Positions 42,330 to 51,462 of a stretch of 64,000 nucleotides of DNA are shown one piece after another. Both the position numbers and the translations under genes were made by a program. The stretch's first letter is position 1. Each line of letters starts with the position of its first letter. Under the pieces are notes generated by a model. The model saw only the letters and a list, made by a program, of their open reading frames with translations, ran no database searches and was not told the origin of the DNA. Origin of the DNA: Thermatribacter sp048814795 (GTDB lineage: Bacteria; Atribacterota; Atribacteria; Atribacterales; Thermatribacteraceae); NCBI GenBank assembly GCA_048814795.1, contig CP184673.1, positions 1,240,001 through 1,304,000 on the forward strand, given 5' to 3'.

Positions 42330-43531
42330 CTCTTTTGAGTCACTAACCTCCAGGTATCCTGGGCAATCATTAGTTCTTCATTGGTGGGAATAACCATTAC
42401 TTTTACGGGAGCTCCGTCCTGGCTGATGATAGCTTCTTTTCTTCGAACAGTGTTTTTTGCTTCATCAACGGTTATTCCCAGATGCTCAAGGCCTTCACAT
42501 ATTGATTTCCTTATATAGGAAGAATTTTCTCCAATTCCAGCCGTGAAAATCAGAGCATCTAACCCTCCCAGTATGGCATAATAAGCTCCGATGTACTTTT
42601 TCGCTCGATAAGCTATAAGATCCAGGGTGAGTTGCGCTCTGGGATTGCTGGGGGCAGCGTCTTCAATGTCTCGGGTATCACTGCTAATTCCGGATACGCC
42701 CAGAACACCGCTTTTTTTATTGAGAATTTCATCCATTTCTTTAGTGGAAAGGCCTTCTTTCTCCATCAAAAAGAGAATTATAGCAGGGTCAATGTCCCCA
42801 CAGCGTGTTCCCATGACCAGCCCTTCCAAGGGAGTAAAACCCATAGAGGTGTCGATTGATTCCCCATTTTTTATGGCTGCAAAACTTACCCCACTTCCCA
42901 TGTGACAGGTGATAAGCTTTAGAGAGAACAGGCTGCTTTTTAATATTTTTGCAGCCCGTTCGGCCACGTAGCGGTGAGATGTTCCGTGAAATCCATACCT
43001 TCTGATGCGGTACTTTTCGTAATATTCATAGGGGATAGCGTAGGTATAGGCATAAGGTGGCATTGTGGCGTGAAAAGAAGTGTCGAAAACCGCAACTTGA
43101 GGAACCTCGGGTAGTGCAAGGCGACAGGCTTCAATGCCCAGAATGTTTGGAGGATTGTGAAGTGGAGCAAGCTGAACATACTCGCGAATAGCTTTAACAA
43201 CATCTTCATCAATCAATACTGACTGCCGGAATTTTTCTCCTCCATGCACCACTCTGTGTCCTACTGCTTCAATTTCTTTTACATTTTTGATGACTCCTAT
43301 TTGAGGATCGGTGAGTACCTCCAGTATCCACTCCAGAGCGACTTGATGATTGGCAACTTCGCGTTCTTTGGTTATAAAGTTTTCATTATAGTAGTGTTCG
43401 AGGCGAGAACCAGGCAAACCTATACGTTCTACGATACCCTTGGCAATAACCCGGCTTTGCTCCAGGTTTTGCATATCAAAGAGCTGATACTTAACAGTAG
43501 AGCTCCCACAGTTCACGACCAGTATGATCAT
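42326..43531 (-). CDS. ackA: Acetate kinase
   Basis: It makes ATP from acetyl phosphate and ADP, releasing acetate. It begins MIILVVNCGSSTVKYQLFD; the catalytic RRYGFHGTSHRYV, MGFTPLEGLVMGTRCGD and ALIFTAGIGENSSYIR are all present. The 401 residues are standard. It forms a fermentative acetate pair with pta, 31 bases upstream. Confidence 0.97.
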   Translation of the reverse strand: MIILVVNCGSSTVKYQLFDMQNLEQSRVIAKGIVERIGLPGSRLEHYYNENFITKEREVANHQVALEWILEVLTDPQIGVIKNVKEIEAVGHRVVHGGEKFRQSVLIDEDVVKAIREYVQLAPLHNPPNILGIEACRLALPEVPQVAVFDTSFHATMPPYAYTYAIPYEYYEKYRIRRYGFHGTSHRYVAERAAKILKSSLFSLKLITCHMGSGVSFAAIKNGESIDTSMGFTPLEGLVMGTRCGDIDPAIILFLMEKEGLSTKEMDEILNKKSGVLGVSGISSDTRDIEDAAPSNPRAQLTLDLIAYRAKKYIGAYYAILGGLDALIFTAGIGENSSYIRKSICEGLEHLGITVDEAKNTVRRKEAIISQDGAPVKVMVIPTNEELMIAQDTWRLVTQKR

Positions 43532-43562
43532 CTTTCTCCATCCTTTCTGTTTTGTAGTTTAT

Positions 43563-44558
43563 TTAGAATTGGGTTTGTAGCGCAGTTACCGCTATTTGTA
43601 ACACAATATCTTCTGATTTACAACCTCGGGAAAGGTCATTGACCGGCTTTGCCAGGCCTTGTAAAATTGGCCCTATTGCTGTAGCCTTGGCCAGACGTTC
43701 TGTTAGCTTATAAGAAATATTTCCGGCATTAAGGTCTGGGAAAATCAGAACGTTGGCTTTGCCAGCAACAGGGCTGCCTGGAGCTTTTCTTTCCCCTACT
43801 TCAGGCACTAAAGCCGCATCGGCCTGCAGTTCGCCATCTAAAAGAATCTCTGGATTTAAAGAACGTGCTATTTTAGTAGCTTCGACCACCTTATCTACTA
43901 ACTCATGCTTGGCGCTTCCTTTGGTTGAAAAGGAAAGCATTGCAACACAGGGAGTCACTTCGAGCAAAAGCTGGGCGGTTCTGGCGGTGGTTATCGCAAT
44001 GTAGGCCAGCTCTTCAGCGTTGGGATTGGGATTAAAGCCAGCGTCTGCATAAAGAAAAGCTCCATTTGCACCGTATGGACAGTTGGGAACCGCGATTAAA
44101 AAGCAACTTGAAGCGAGCTTTATTCCTGGTGCAGTTTTTATAATTTGTAAAGCTGGCCTTATTACGTCCGGACTGGAGAGTACTGCTCCTGCAACTACCC
44201 CATCTACACGTCCCTCATGAAGCATCATGCAAGCATAGTACATAGGATTTTTCAGCCATTCTCTGGCCTGATCCAGTGTAAGTCCTTTGTGTTTTCTTAG
44301 CTCGTAAAGTTTTTGGACGTAAAGCTCCCTTTTTTCGTCGCTTTGAATATTAACTATTTCTACATTTTTGAGGTCCAGTCCCATGTCTTTTGCCTTACTA
44401 AGTATACTTCCTTGTTCCCCCAGTAAAATTATAGATGCTAAGCCCTCATTGGCAGCATCATGAGCTGCCCTGATAACTCGTTCGTCGTTGCCCTCCGGAA
44501 GAACAATTTGCTTTTTGAGAGTTTTGGCTTTTTGTTTTAGTTTTTCCAGAACGTTCAT
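43563..44558 (-). CDS. pta: Phosphate acetyltransferase
   Basis: It converts acetyl-CoA and phosphate to acetyl phosphate, feeding AckA. This is the short, single-domain PTA (331 residues) without the DRTGG region. Motifs include LPEGNDERVIRAAHDA, SFSTKGSAKHELVDKV, GELQADAALVPEVGERKAPGSP (in parts) and ANVLIFPDLNAGNI. It follows coaD by one base. Confidence 0.96.
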   Translation of the reverse strand: MNVLEKLKQKAKTLKKQIVLPEGNDERVIRAAHDAANEGLASIILLGEQGSILSKAKDMGLDLKNVEIVNIQSDEKRELYVQKLYELRKHKGLTLDQAREWLKNPMYYACMMLHEGRVDGVVAGAVLSSPDVIRPALQIIKTAPGIKLASSCFLIAVPNCPYGANGAFLYADAGFNPNPNAEELAYIAITTARTAQLLLEVTPCVAMLSFSTKGSAKHELVDKVVEATKIARSLNPEILLDGELQADAALVPEVGERKAPGSPVAGKANVLIFPDLNAGNISYKLTERLAKATAIGPILQGLAKPVNDLSRGCKSEDIVLQIAVTALQTQF

Positions 44559-44559
44559 T

Positions 44560-45081
44560 TTAGGTCTCCTTTCTATATTTTGAAAATTTCTCTTTTAATT
44601 TTTTTTCGACGAAGGGAGGAACCAGTTTGGCTAAGCATCCTCCGAAGCGAGCTATTTCTTTTACCACGGTTGAATTCAAGTAAGAATATTCGGAGCTGGT
44701 GGGTAAAAACAGAGTTTCTATTTCAGGAGCCATTTTGCGGTTTATTATGGCTATCTGGGTTTCGTATTCGTAATCTGAAATAGCTCTTAACCCTCTAATT
44801 ATTATTCGACATCCTTTCTGGCGTGCAAATCGCACCAGAAGGCCGCTGAAAGTTTCGATTTGCACATTGGGCAGATGTTCAGTGCTTTTTTGGAGCATCT
44901 CTTTACGCTCTTCCAGGGTAAACAAGGGGGTTTTCTGGGGATTACTAAGCACAGCTACTACAAGCTGGGGGAATATTTTACTGGCCCGCTCTATTATATC
45001 CAGATGCCCGTTGGTTACCGGATCAAAACTACCTGGATATATGGCAATTTCTGCTTTTAAAGAGCAATTTTTATCCTCCAT
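44560..45081 (-). CDS. coaD: Phosphopantetheine adenylyltransferase
   Basis: The fourth step of CoA synthesis. The nucleotidyltransferase motif reads AIYPGSFDPVTNGHLDII, with IIRGLRAISDYEYE and the SSEYSYLNSTVVKEIARFG end. The 173 residues fit. ATG 45081 has a gagagga site. rsmD-coaD is the normal pair. Confidence 0.96.
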   Translation of the reverse strand: MEDKNCSLKAEIAIYPGSFDPVTNGHLDIIERASKIFPQLVVAVLSNPQKTPLFTLEERKEMLQKSTEHLPNVQIETFSGLLVRFARQKGCRIIIRGLRAISDYEYETQIAIINRKMAPEIETLFLPTSSEYSYLNSTVVKEIARFGGCLAKLVPPFVEKKLKEKFSKYRKET

Positions 45082-45085
45082 AAGC

Positions 45086-45652
45086 TTATTCCTCTCTTTT
45101 TAGGTGTCCAATTAGAACCACATTTTTACTATATTCGCGCCTATCTTCAACTTCAAAAAAAGGCAGTCTCCCGCTCTGCGAATCCTTTGCCTTGGGGAGC
45201 CTTATTACAATCAGAGATTTTTCAAAAACCACCCTAAAATTATACAACTTTTCGACGGTTTTTAAGTGGTTGCTCGCAAAGGGGGGATCAACAAAAGTCA
45301 GAGAAGGTTTTTCTTCGAGATTGGGAAATTTCTTGAGTTTCAAGAAATCCATACACAATACCCTGGAGTGCTCTTTCAAAGAACAAATTTCCAGATTTTT
45401 TTGGATTACCCGACATACCTGAGGATTTTTCTCCAAAAAATAAGCCCTTTTGGCTCCCCGGCTCAGGGCTTCGATTCCCAGTGCTCCACTTCCTGAAAAT
45501 ATATCGTAGACCACACTTTCCTCCAGCTCAAGTTTGAGTATTTCAAAAAGGGCTTTTCTCAAAAACCCTTGCATTGGTCTTACCGCTTTTCCAGAGGGAA
45601 CCAGTATTTTTCTTCCTTTTAGTTTTCCACCAACTATGTGCAGGTAACCCAT
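45086..45652 (-). CDS. rsmD: 16S rRNA (guanine966-N2)-methyltransferase RsmD
   Basis: A SAM-dependent methyltransferase with the SAM loop VYDIFSGSGALGIEALSRGA and the catalytic DPPF in LTFVDPPFASN. The N-terminal KLKGRKILVPSGKAVRPMQG is typical. The 188 residues fit. Its ATG overlaps the recG stop by one base (TAATG). Confidence 0.95.
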   Translation of the reverse strand: MGYLHIVGGKLKGRKILVPSGKAVRPMQGFLRKALFEILKLELEESVVYDIFSGSGALGIEALSRGAKRAYFLEKNPQVCRVIQKNLEICSLKEHSRVLCMDFLKLKKFPNLEEKPSLTFVDPPFASNHLKTVEKLYNFRVVFEKSLIVIRLPKAKDSQSGRLPFFEVEDRREYSKNVVLIGHLKREE

Positions 45653-48000
45653 TAACTTACTTCACCCAGATCAAGATACTTTCCAAATTTTCTCTCTATT
45701 TCTATACGCAGATTCTGATAATTTTTGAGTTCGGGATCTTTAGAAAGAATAATTTCTGCTTCCTGGTGTGCTTTTTCAAGTATGGACCAGTCTTCAAAAG
45801 GGTCTGCCAAGTAGAATTCTGGTACGCCGTGCTGTCTTACGCCATAAAACTCACCTGGTCCTCTTAATCGAAGGTCTTCCTCTGCTATTCTGAAACCATC
45901 TTCAGTGGAGGTCATGATCTTCATTCGCTGAATTGCTTCTTCAGTGGTTGGATTGGCCAGTAAAATACACAGACCACGTACACTTCCTCGTCCTATTCTC
46001 CCTCTCAGCTGGTGCAGCTGCGCCAATCCAAATCTTTCTGCGTTTTCAATGACCATGCAGGTTGCGTTGGGTACATCTATACCCACTTCAATAACCGAGG
46101 TTGATATCAGAACGTCTATTACACGCTTTTCAAAGTTGGACATGATTTCCTCCTTTTCTTTCGAAGGAAGCCTTCCGTGGATGATAGCGATTCTTAGACC
46201 TTTAAACCATTTTTCCTGAAGCATTTTAGCTATTTCCTGAACGTTGCTGATTTCTTCTTCGCTTTCCTCAATGGCAGGACAAACCACGTAGGCCTGCTCA
46301 CCTTTTTCTATCCTGCTTCTTACTCTATTGTAAGCTTTGAAACGCTCTTTAATAGGGAAAAATAGAGTTTCTACGCCTTTTCGACCTACAGGTTTTTCAT
46401 CTACAATTGATACATCGAGGTCGCCGTAAAGAGTTAGTGCCAGGGTACGGGGAATAGGAGTAGCTGTCATAACCAGAGTATGAGGGACGTGCGCTTTTTC
46501 CTTTAACTTTGCTCTTTGCATTACTCCAAAGCGGTGCTGTTCGTCAACGATTACCAGGCCCAGCCTGAAAAACCGCACTTTCTCTTCAAGGAGTGCATGA
46601 GTACCAATAACCAAGTGTATTTTCCCCTCAGCTATCTGAGACAGTAACTCTGTTTTTTGTTTGTTGTTACCGCCCTTAATGAGAGCAATTTTTAGGCCGA
46701 GTGCTTGGAGGCTTTCTAAATAACGGTGATAATGTTGTTCAGCAAGTATTTCAGTAGGGACCATGAACGCTACTTGCTGTCCAGAGTCAATCACTTTCAA
46801 GGCAGAGAGAATGGCAACCAGTGTTTTGCCAGATCCCACATCTCCCTGAATAAGGCGGTTCATTATAAATCCGCTTTCCAGGTCCCTGGATATTTCTTCA
46901 AAAGTCCTTAACTGGGCGTTGGTTAGCTTAAAAGGCAGTTTCGCAAGGAAGGCTTCCACCAGCCTGGAACCCGGGGGGCAGGGTACAACTCTTAATTTTT
47001 GTAATTTATTTTTACGGAGTTTTAAGCTCAGTGCAAATAGGATAAATTCCTCGAAAATGAGAGTAAGGTGAGCTTTGCTTCTTCTTTGCAATAATTCTTC
47101 AATATTTCCCTCTCCAGGATTGTGTAAAAGATAAATGGCTTCTTTCTTGGGAAGTAGTTTAAGCCTTTGAAGAGTTTCTTCAGGTAGAGTTTCTTCGAGG
47201 CTCGGCAGGTAATTTTGCAGTGCGTATTCTACCAGAGAACGAATCTTTTTTTGAGAAAGCCCCTTGGTAAGACTGTAAATAGGCACGATTTTTTCAAAGT
47301 TTTCTTTTTTGGATTGAGAAGCTGGCTCGTATTCAAAGTTACTGGTTTCCATTCGGTTACTGGTAGGAGATTTTCTGAAGCGTCCCGTGACCAGGATTTT
47401 AGTTCCTGGACGCAATATCTTGCTTAGATAAGCTTGATTAAAACACAAAAGATCTGCCAGTCCCGTATTGTCTCCAATGGTTATCTTTAAAAGAGTACCC
47501 TTGCGGATGTTCTTTTTACGAACACTGATTATTTTTCCTTCTATGGTTTGGAGCATTCCTTCCCTAAGCATGTTAATGGTGGTGGGATGCCCTCTGTCCC
47601 GGTAGGTTCTTGGGAAAAAGTAAATAAGATCTTCAAGGGTTTTGATATTGAGCCGGTTAAGTTTTTTTTCAAGAGCTGGACCAACGCCCTTTAGGTAACG
47701 TATGGGCATTTCGAGGTTCAAGGACTTTTTTTGTAAGGAAAAACTTTCTTTTTTGTGGACAACTGTCGAGCTGCTTTTTTTAGAGGTGAGAATTGCACTT
47801 TCTATTTCCCGAAGGAATTTTGTTTTTTCGTTTTTTGTAAACAAGGGATAGCCTTCTGCTTTTTCTATCAATTCAGAAGGCAAGATTTCGGCGAGATGGT
47901 TTTTAATGAAATGATTAAATCCGCCAATCACTGAAAGGTTGTCCAATCTTTCTTTTTCTCGGCGTAAAACTTTTTGTAGAAAGTCCTTTTCCGTACTCAC
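45652..48000 (-). CDS. recG: ATP-dependent DNA helicase RecG
   Basis: RecG remodels stalled forks and branched DNA. An N-terminal extension (about 1-95) is followed by the wedge/OB domain (IRYLKGVGPALEKKLNRL). Helicase motifs I (GDVGSGKTLVAI), II (VIVDEQHRFG), III (VMTATPIPRTLAL) and VI (QLRGRIGRGSVRG) are intact. The 782 residues are full length. The GTG start at 48000 lacks a ribosome site, and TAAAAT lies only 8 bases upstream, so the mRNA may be leaderless. Confidence 0.96.
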   Translation of the reverse strand: MSTEKDFLQKVLRREKERLDNLSVIGGFNHFIKNHLAEILPSELIEKAEGYPLFTKNEKTKFLREIESAILTSKKSSSTVVHKKESFSLQKKSLNLEMPIRYLKGVGPALEKKLNRLNIKTLEDLIYFFPRTYRDRGHPTTINMLREGMLQTIEGKIISVRKKNIRKGTLLKITIGDNTGLADLLCFNQAYLSKILRPGTKILVTGRFRKSPTSNRMETSNFEYEPASQSKKENFEKIVPIYSLTKGLSQKKIRSLVEYALQNYLPSLEETLPEETLQRLKLLPKKEAIYLLHNPGEGNIEELLQRRSKAHLTLIFEEFILFALSLKLRKNKLQKLRVVPCPPGSRLVEAFLAKLPFKLTNAQLRTFEEISRDLESGFIMNRLIQGDVGSGKTLVAILSALKVIDSGQQVAFMVPTEILAEQHYHRYLESLQALGLKIALIKGGNNKQKTELLSQIAEGKIHLVIGTHALLEEKVRFFRLGLVIVDEQHRFGVMQRAKLKEKAHVPHTLVMTATPIPRTLALTLYGDLDVSIVDEKPVGRKGVETLFFPIKERFKAYNRVRSRIEKGEQAYVVCPAIEESEEEISNVQEIAKMLQEKWFKGLRIAIIHGRLPSKEKEEIMSNFEKRVIDVLISTSVIEVGIDVPNATCMVIENAERFGLAQLHQLRGRIGRGSVRGLCILLANPTTEEAIQRMKIMTSTEDGFRIAEEDLRLRGPGEFYGVRQHGVPEFYLADPFEDWSILEKAHQEAEIILSKDPELKNYQNLRIEIERKFGKYLDLGEVS

Positions 48001-48049
48001 AAATTCTTATTTTAATACTTTTTTCAATAATGGGAAGCTGAGTTGCCCC

Positions 48050-48078
48050 TTGCTTTGTTTATTTTAAATTGTTAATAT
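48050..48078 (+). promoter_or_regulatory. Sigma-70-type promoter for rpmB
   Basis: TTGCTT (48050-48055) and TAATAT (48073-48078) have a 17-bp spacer, 46 bases before the rpmB ATG, in the recG/rpmB divergent gap. Confidence 0.62.
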
Positions 48079-48123
48079 TGTAGCCAGTTGCAATCATGGA
48101 AGTAGAAAGAGGGTGACAACAAC

Positions 48124-48309
48124 ATGGCTAAGTGTGAGATATGTGGTAAAAAACCGTCTTTTGGGAATCAGATTAGCCACTCCCATCGAGTAAGTCGCAG
48201 GATATGGCGTCCTAATATCCAAAAAGTGAGGGCTTTGATTAACGGTCAGCGGAGAAGGATAAATGTGTGCACGGCTTGCCTTAAAGCTGGAAAAGTTCAA
48301 AAGGCTTAA
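48124..48309 (+). CDS. rpmB: 50S ribosomal protein L28
   Basis: A 61-residue protein with MAKCEICGKKPSFGNQISH and SRRIWRPNIQKVR, the L28 signature. CxxC pairs at both ends (CEIC, and CTAC near the C-terminus) form the zinc-binding variant. It is on the plus strand while its neighbours are on the minus strand, the same inversion seen around rpmB in Bacillus. A gaggg site precedes the ATG. Confidence 0.96.
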   Translation: MAKCEICGKKPSFGNQISHSHRVSRRIWRPNIQKVRALINGQRRRINVCTACLKAGKVQKA

Positions 48310-48346
48310 AAGAGCGTGGTCACAACCACGCTCTTCTCTTTTTTCT
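48310..48346. terminator. Rho-independent terminator of rpmB, possibly shared with rpe
   Basis: An 11-bp stem AAGAGCGTGGT/ACCACGCTCTT with loop CACA begins directly after the rpmB stop. It is followed on the plus strand by TCTCTTTTTTC. On the minus strand the stem is followed by TTTTAAG, so it may also stop transcription from rpe, which ends 49 bases away. Confidence 0.85.
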
Positions 48347-48394
48347 CTTTTGTAGAGCTTGAAAACAAAGTCTTTAGGTGATTGGTTGAGATGG

Positions 48395-49060
48395 TTAATA
48401 TGGTTCTATTTTGAGGGAAAGTCTTCTTACTTTTTCTTCGATTTTTTCTTCATCCGAAAAAACCAGTGATCCTGCAACTATTATAGACGCTCCCCTGGAA
48501 GCCAGATATTCAATGTTTTCTTCTTTTACTCCTCCATCGATTTCAATCTCTGTTTTCAGACCCCTGCGCTTTATTTCATGACGTAACTTAAGAATTTTTT
48601 CATCCATTCCAGGTAGTAATTTTTGCCCTCCGAAGCCTGGATTTACAGTAAGCAACAAAACCATTTCCAGCTTGGAAATGATTTCAAAGATAAGTTCCAC
48701 TGGTGTTCCGGGGCAGAGAGCTATTGCGGCTTTTTTGTCCTGTTTTTTGATCAAATTTATTGTTGCGTCGAAGTCTTTTTCAGCCTCTATATGGAAACTG
48801 ATTATATCAGCACCTGCTTTTGCAAATTCCGGTATGTAACGACGTGGATTTTCGATCATTAAGTGCACGTCTATGGTTGCTTGGGGTAGAATTTTTCTCA
48901 CTGCCTCAACAATGGGAACTCCAAAGGTTATATTTGGCACAAAATGACCATCCATGACATCTACGTGAATTATGTCTGCTCCCCCAGCTTGGGCTGCAAG
49001 CAGCTGTTCCTTTAGTCGGGAAAAATCACAGGATAATATAGATGGCGCAAGCTTTGCCAT
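48395..49060 (-). CDS. rpe: Ribulose-phosphate 3-epimerase
   Basis: It interconverts ribulose and xylulose 5-phosphates. A TIM barrel with SILSCDFSRLKEQL, DIIHVDVMDGHFVPNITFG, FHIEAE, LLTVNPGFGGQKL and EIDGGVKEENI, covering metal- and phosphate-binding sites. The 221 residues are typical. It is the last gene of the yicC-rpe operon. Confidence 0.96.
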   Translation of the reverse strand: MAKLAPSILSCDFSRLKEQLLAAQAGGADIIHVDVMDGHFVPNITFGVPIVEAVRKILPQATIDVHLMIENPRRYIPEFAKAGADIISFHIEAEKDFDATINLIKKQDKKAAIALCPGTPVELIFEIISKLEMVLLLTVNPGFGGQKLLPGMDEKILKLRHEIKRRGLKTEIEIDGGVKEENIEYLASRGASIIVAGSLVFSDEEKIEEKVRRLSLKIEPY

Positions 49061-49072
49061 TTTCTTTCCTCC

Positions 49073-50101
49073 TTAGCGTAGTTCTTTTTCCCAATAATAG
49101 TAATCGTTAAGATATATTACTACCCTGCCCGGTCCCTTACTGGGAATGCCAATTTCAACCGTTTCTCCTCCCTGGTGGGTTTGGCGATATGCAATTCTCT
49201 CCCCAAGCTGATCAGTGATGATTATTTTGACTTCTATGGGTTGCTTTGCTTCGGGGAGAGGGAAGCGCAATTTTACTTCTTTCAAACCCTCTATTTTTTT
49301 ATTCACTGTTAGATTGATAATTCCTCCTGGAGCAAGCTTTTCACCCGGCAGAGGTTGTTGGGCTATCACGGTTTCAGGAGCTTTCTCCGGAATTTCTACC
49401 TCTTCTACTTTTCCCAGACGAAGCCCCCTTTGCTGAATGATATTTCTGGCTTCCTGAATTTTCAGGCCTACCAGGTCGGGGATCTCAATCAGAGCAGTTC
49501 CTTCTTCCCCACCTTTGCTCACCAGAAGATTAATTGCTGAACCTTTGCTTACTTTACTTCCTGGAGGAGGGCTTTGTGAGATGACGCAGCCTCTGGGTAC
49601 TGATTCATGGAAGACTTCCGAAATTTTACCCACTTTTAATCCCTCATTTTTTATGAGTTCCTCGGCTTCTTCCACTGGAAAATTCCGTAGATCAGGAACA
49701 GTTATAGTTTCGGTAGTTTCTGTAATTTTGCTCTGCTGCGATGAAGTAGTGCCCATCTGGTTGATGACAACTTTGACTCGATTGCCCTTTTTTAACTTAC
49801 TTCCCGGGGGAGGGGTTTGACTTATAACCACCTGAGATGGAAACTGGGGATTGCTTTCAGTCCTTATTACTTCTACATAGATACCCAGCTTGTTTGCGGT
49901 ATTCAAAACACTGAGTAAATCCTGGTTGGAAAAATCTGGCACTTCTATTTCGCTGGTTGTGAAATAAGCATGTAAAATAAAGAGGCCTAAGTAGCCACTT
50001 ATCAGAAGGCCAAAGCCAAAAAATATGGCTGCCACCAGGGGACGGATGAAACTCCAAACGTTAATTTTTTTGTCTTTCCTTTCTCTTTTTTTAATTCTCA
50101 T
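49073..50101 (-). CDS. Membrane-anchored PASTA-repeat protein without a kinase domain
   Basis: The 342 residues comprise a basic cytosolic start (MRIKKRERKDKK), one helix (about 20-46), and three PASTA repeats outside the cell (about 51-115, 132-200 and 205-275). The repeats are recognisable by PDF/PDL starts and ISQTPPPGSKLKKG, ISQSPPPGSKVSKG and AQQPLPGEKLAPGG ends. A beta-rich tail of about 65 residues follows. PASTA domains bind peptidoglycan. The gene sits where prkC lies in Firmicutes (rsmB-...-prkC-...-rpe), but no Ser/Thr kinase domain is present, and prpC and rsgA are gone too. Confidence 0.9.
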   Translation of the reverse strand: MRIKKRERKDKKINVWSFIRPLVAAIFFGFGLLISGYLGLFILHAYFTTSEIEVPDFSNQDLLSVLNTANKLGIYVEVIRTESNPQFPSQVVISQTPPPGSKLKKGNRVKVVINQMGTTSSQQSKITETTETITVPDLRNFPVEEAEELIKNEGLKVGKISEVFHESVPRGCVISQSPPPGSKVSKGSAINLLVSKGGEEGTALIEIPDLVGLKIQEARNIIQQRGLRLGKVEEVEIPEKAPETVIAQQPLPGEKLAPGGIINLTVNKKIEGLKEVKLRFPLPEAKQPIEVKIIITDQLGERIAYRQTHQGGETVEIGIPSKGPGRVVIYLNDYYYWEKELR

Positions 50102-51462
50102 CTTTTTCTCCAGATAGCTACAAACAACCCGTCTGAGTTAAAGTAATGAGGCCATATTTCGATGCAGTTTTGCTTGGTTTTAGCCATAGTTTTCCAGCGT
50201 TTACTATTTTGAAGATTTTTTCTAACTAACTCTGGCAAGCATTCTTGCAGGTTTATTTTTTCCATATAGGGAGCATTTTTTTCAAAAGATTCGATAACCC
50301 CCCAGGTTTCTTCATCGGTTAGGGTGCATACACAGTATATCATTGTACCCCCGCTTTTAAGATAGCGTGAAGCTCCAAGGAGCATTTGTTTCTGAAGCTC
50401 GGCTAACTTTTTTAATGTTTGCGGATTGTTGTGCAGGAGTACTTCTGGGTTTTTCCTGATGGTTCCACATCCGGAACATGGGGCGTCTACCAGAACTCGG
50501 TCAGCAGTTTCTTTTAGCTCGGGAATAAATGAAATTGCATTCCAGGATAAGGGTTTTACAATTTCAATTCCCATGCGCTGAGCGTTCTTGAGCAATTGCT
50601 TTAAATTCCTCTCCTGTTTATCGATAGCAATTATCTTTCCCTGGTTTTCCATCAGCTGAGCAAGGTGGGTTGTTTTACCTCCGGATCCACAGCCCACTTC
50701 TACTATCACTTCTCCTGGTTGAGGCTGGAGTAAATGGGCTACCAGTTGGGAAGAAAGATCCTGAACATAAAACATTCCATTTTTGTATTCACGGGTTTCA
50801 CAGAGTTTTTGATAGCTACCTTTTTTTATCATCAGTGCTTCAGGGGGAAAAGAAAAAGACTCCGTTTCGATATCTTCTTTAGAAAGTGAATGTGCTAAAC
50901 GGCAAGTGTCCGTTTTGAGGGTATTGGTCCTCAAAAATAATGTAGGTGGTAAGGCAAGGGATTTTTTTACATCGTTCAGTTCTTCGCCCAGTTTGTTTGC
51001 CCACTCTTTGTGGAGCCAGAGAGGAAGTTCTATTTCCTCTTCCAGGCTTTTAAGATATTTGTCGCTTTGTGCGGCAATCTTTCTGAGGGTGGCATTGACC
51101 AGGCCAGAAAAATTCCCGGCATAAAAGCTTTTGCTTATTTCTACGGCTTCGTCTACTACCACGCTTTTTAAGGTGCTGGTATTAGATAGAAGCTGAAAAG
51201 TGGTCAGGCGTAGTAAGTTTTGGATAGACAGAGGAAGCCTTTCCCATTTAGGAAGAAAATCTTTGCATATGGAATCAAGCTGCAGAGAGTGCTTTACCAC
51301 ACCTCTGCAGAGCCTTATCAAATTTTCTTTGTCCACATTCTGGTTCCTGCAAGATCGCAAATAAGTGTTGTATGCCTGGTCCAGGCGCTGGATTTTACCC
51401 TTATAAAGGGCATCGAGTATTTTTATTATGTTCTTTTTGAGGACAATGAATTCCTGTTTCAA
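50098..51462 (-). CDS. rsmB: 16S rRNA (cytosine967-C5)-methyltransferase RsmB
   Basis: A NusB-like RNA-binding domain (about 1-145) is followed by the methyltransferase. The SAM loop is VEVGCGSGGKTTHLAQLM. The catalytic cysteines are in DAPCSGCGTIRKNPE and in YCVCTLTDEE. The 454 residues fit. It overlaps the metallopeptidase gene and the PASTA gene by 4 bases each. Confidence 0.94.
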   Translation of the reverse strand: MKQEFIVLKKNIIKILDALYKGKIQRLDQAYNTYLRSCRNQNVDKENLIRLCRGVVKHSLQLDSICKDFLPKWERLPLSIQNLLRLTTFQLLSNTSTLKSVVVDEAVEISKSFYAGNFSGLVNATLRKIAAQSDKYLKSLEEEIELPLWLHKEWANKLGEELNDVKKSLALPPTLFLRTNTLKTDTCRLAHSLSKEDIETESFSFPPEALMIKKGSYQKLCETREYKNGMFYVQDLSSQLVAHLLQPQPGEVIVEVGCGSGGKTTHLAQLMENQGKIIAIDKQERNLKQLLKNAQRMGIEIVKPLSWNAISFIPELKETADRVLVDAPCSGCGTIRKNPEVLLHNNPQTLKKLAELQKQMLLGASRYLKSGGTMIYCVCTLTDEETWGVIESFEKNAPYMEKINLQECLPELVRKNLQNSKRWKTMAKTKQNCIEIWPHYFNSDGLFVAIWRKR

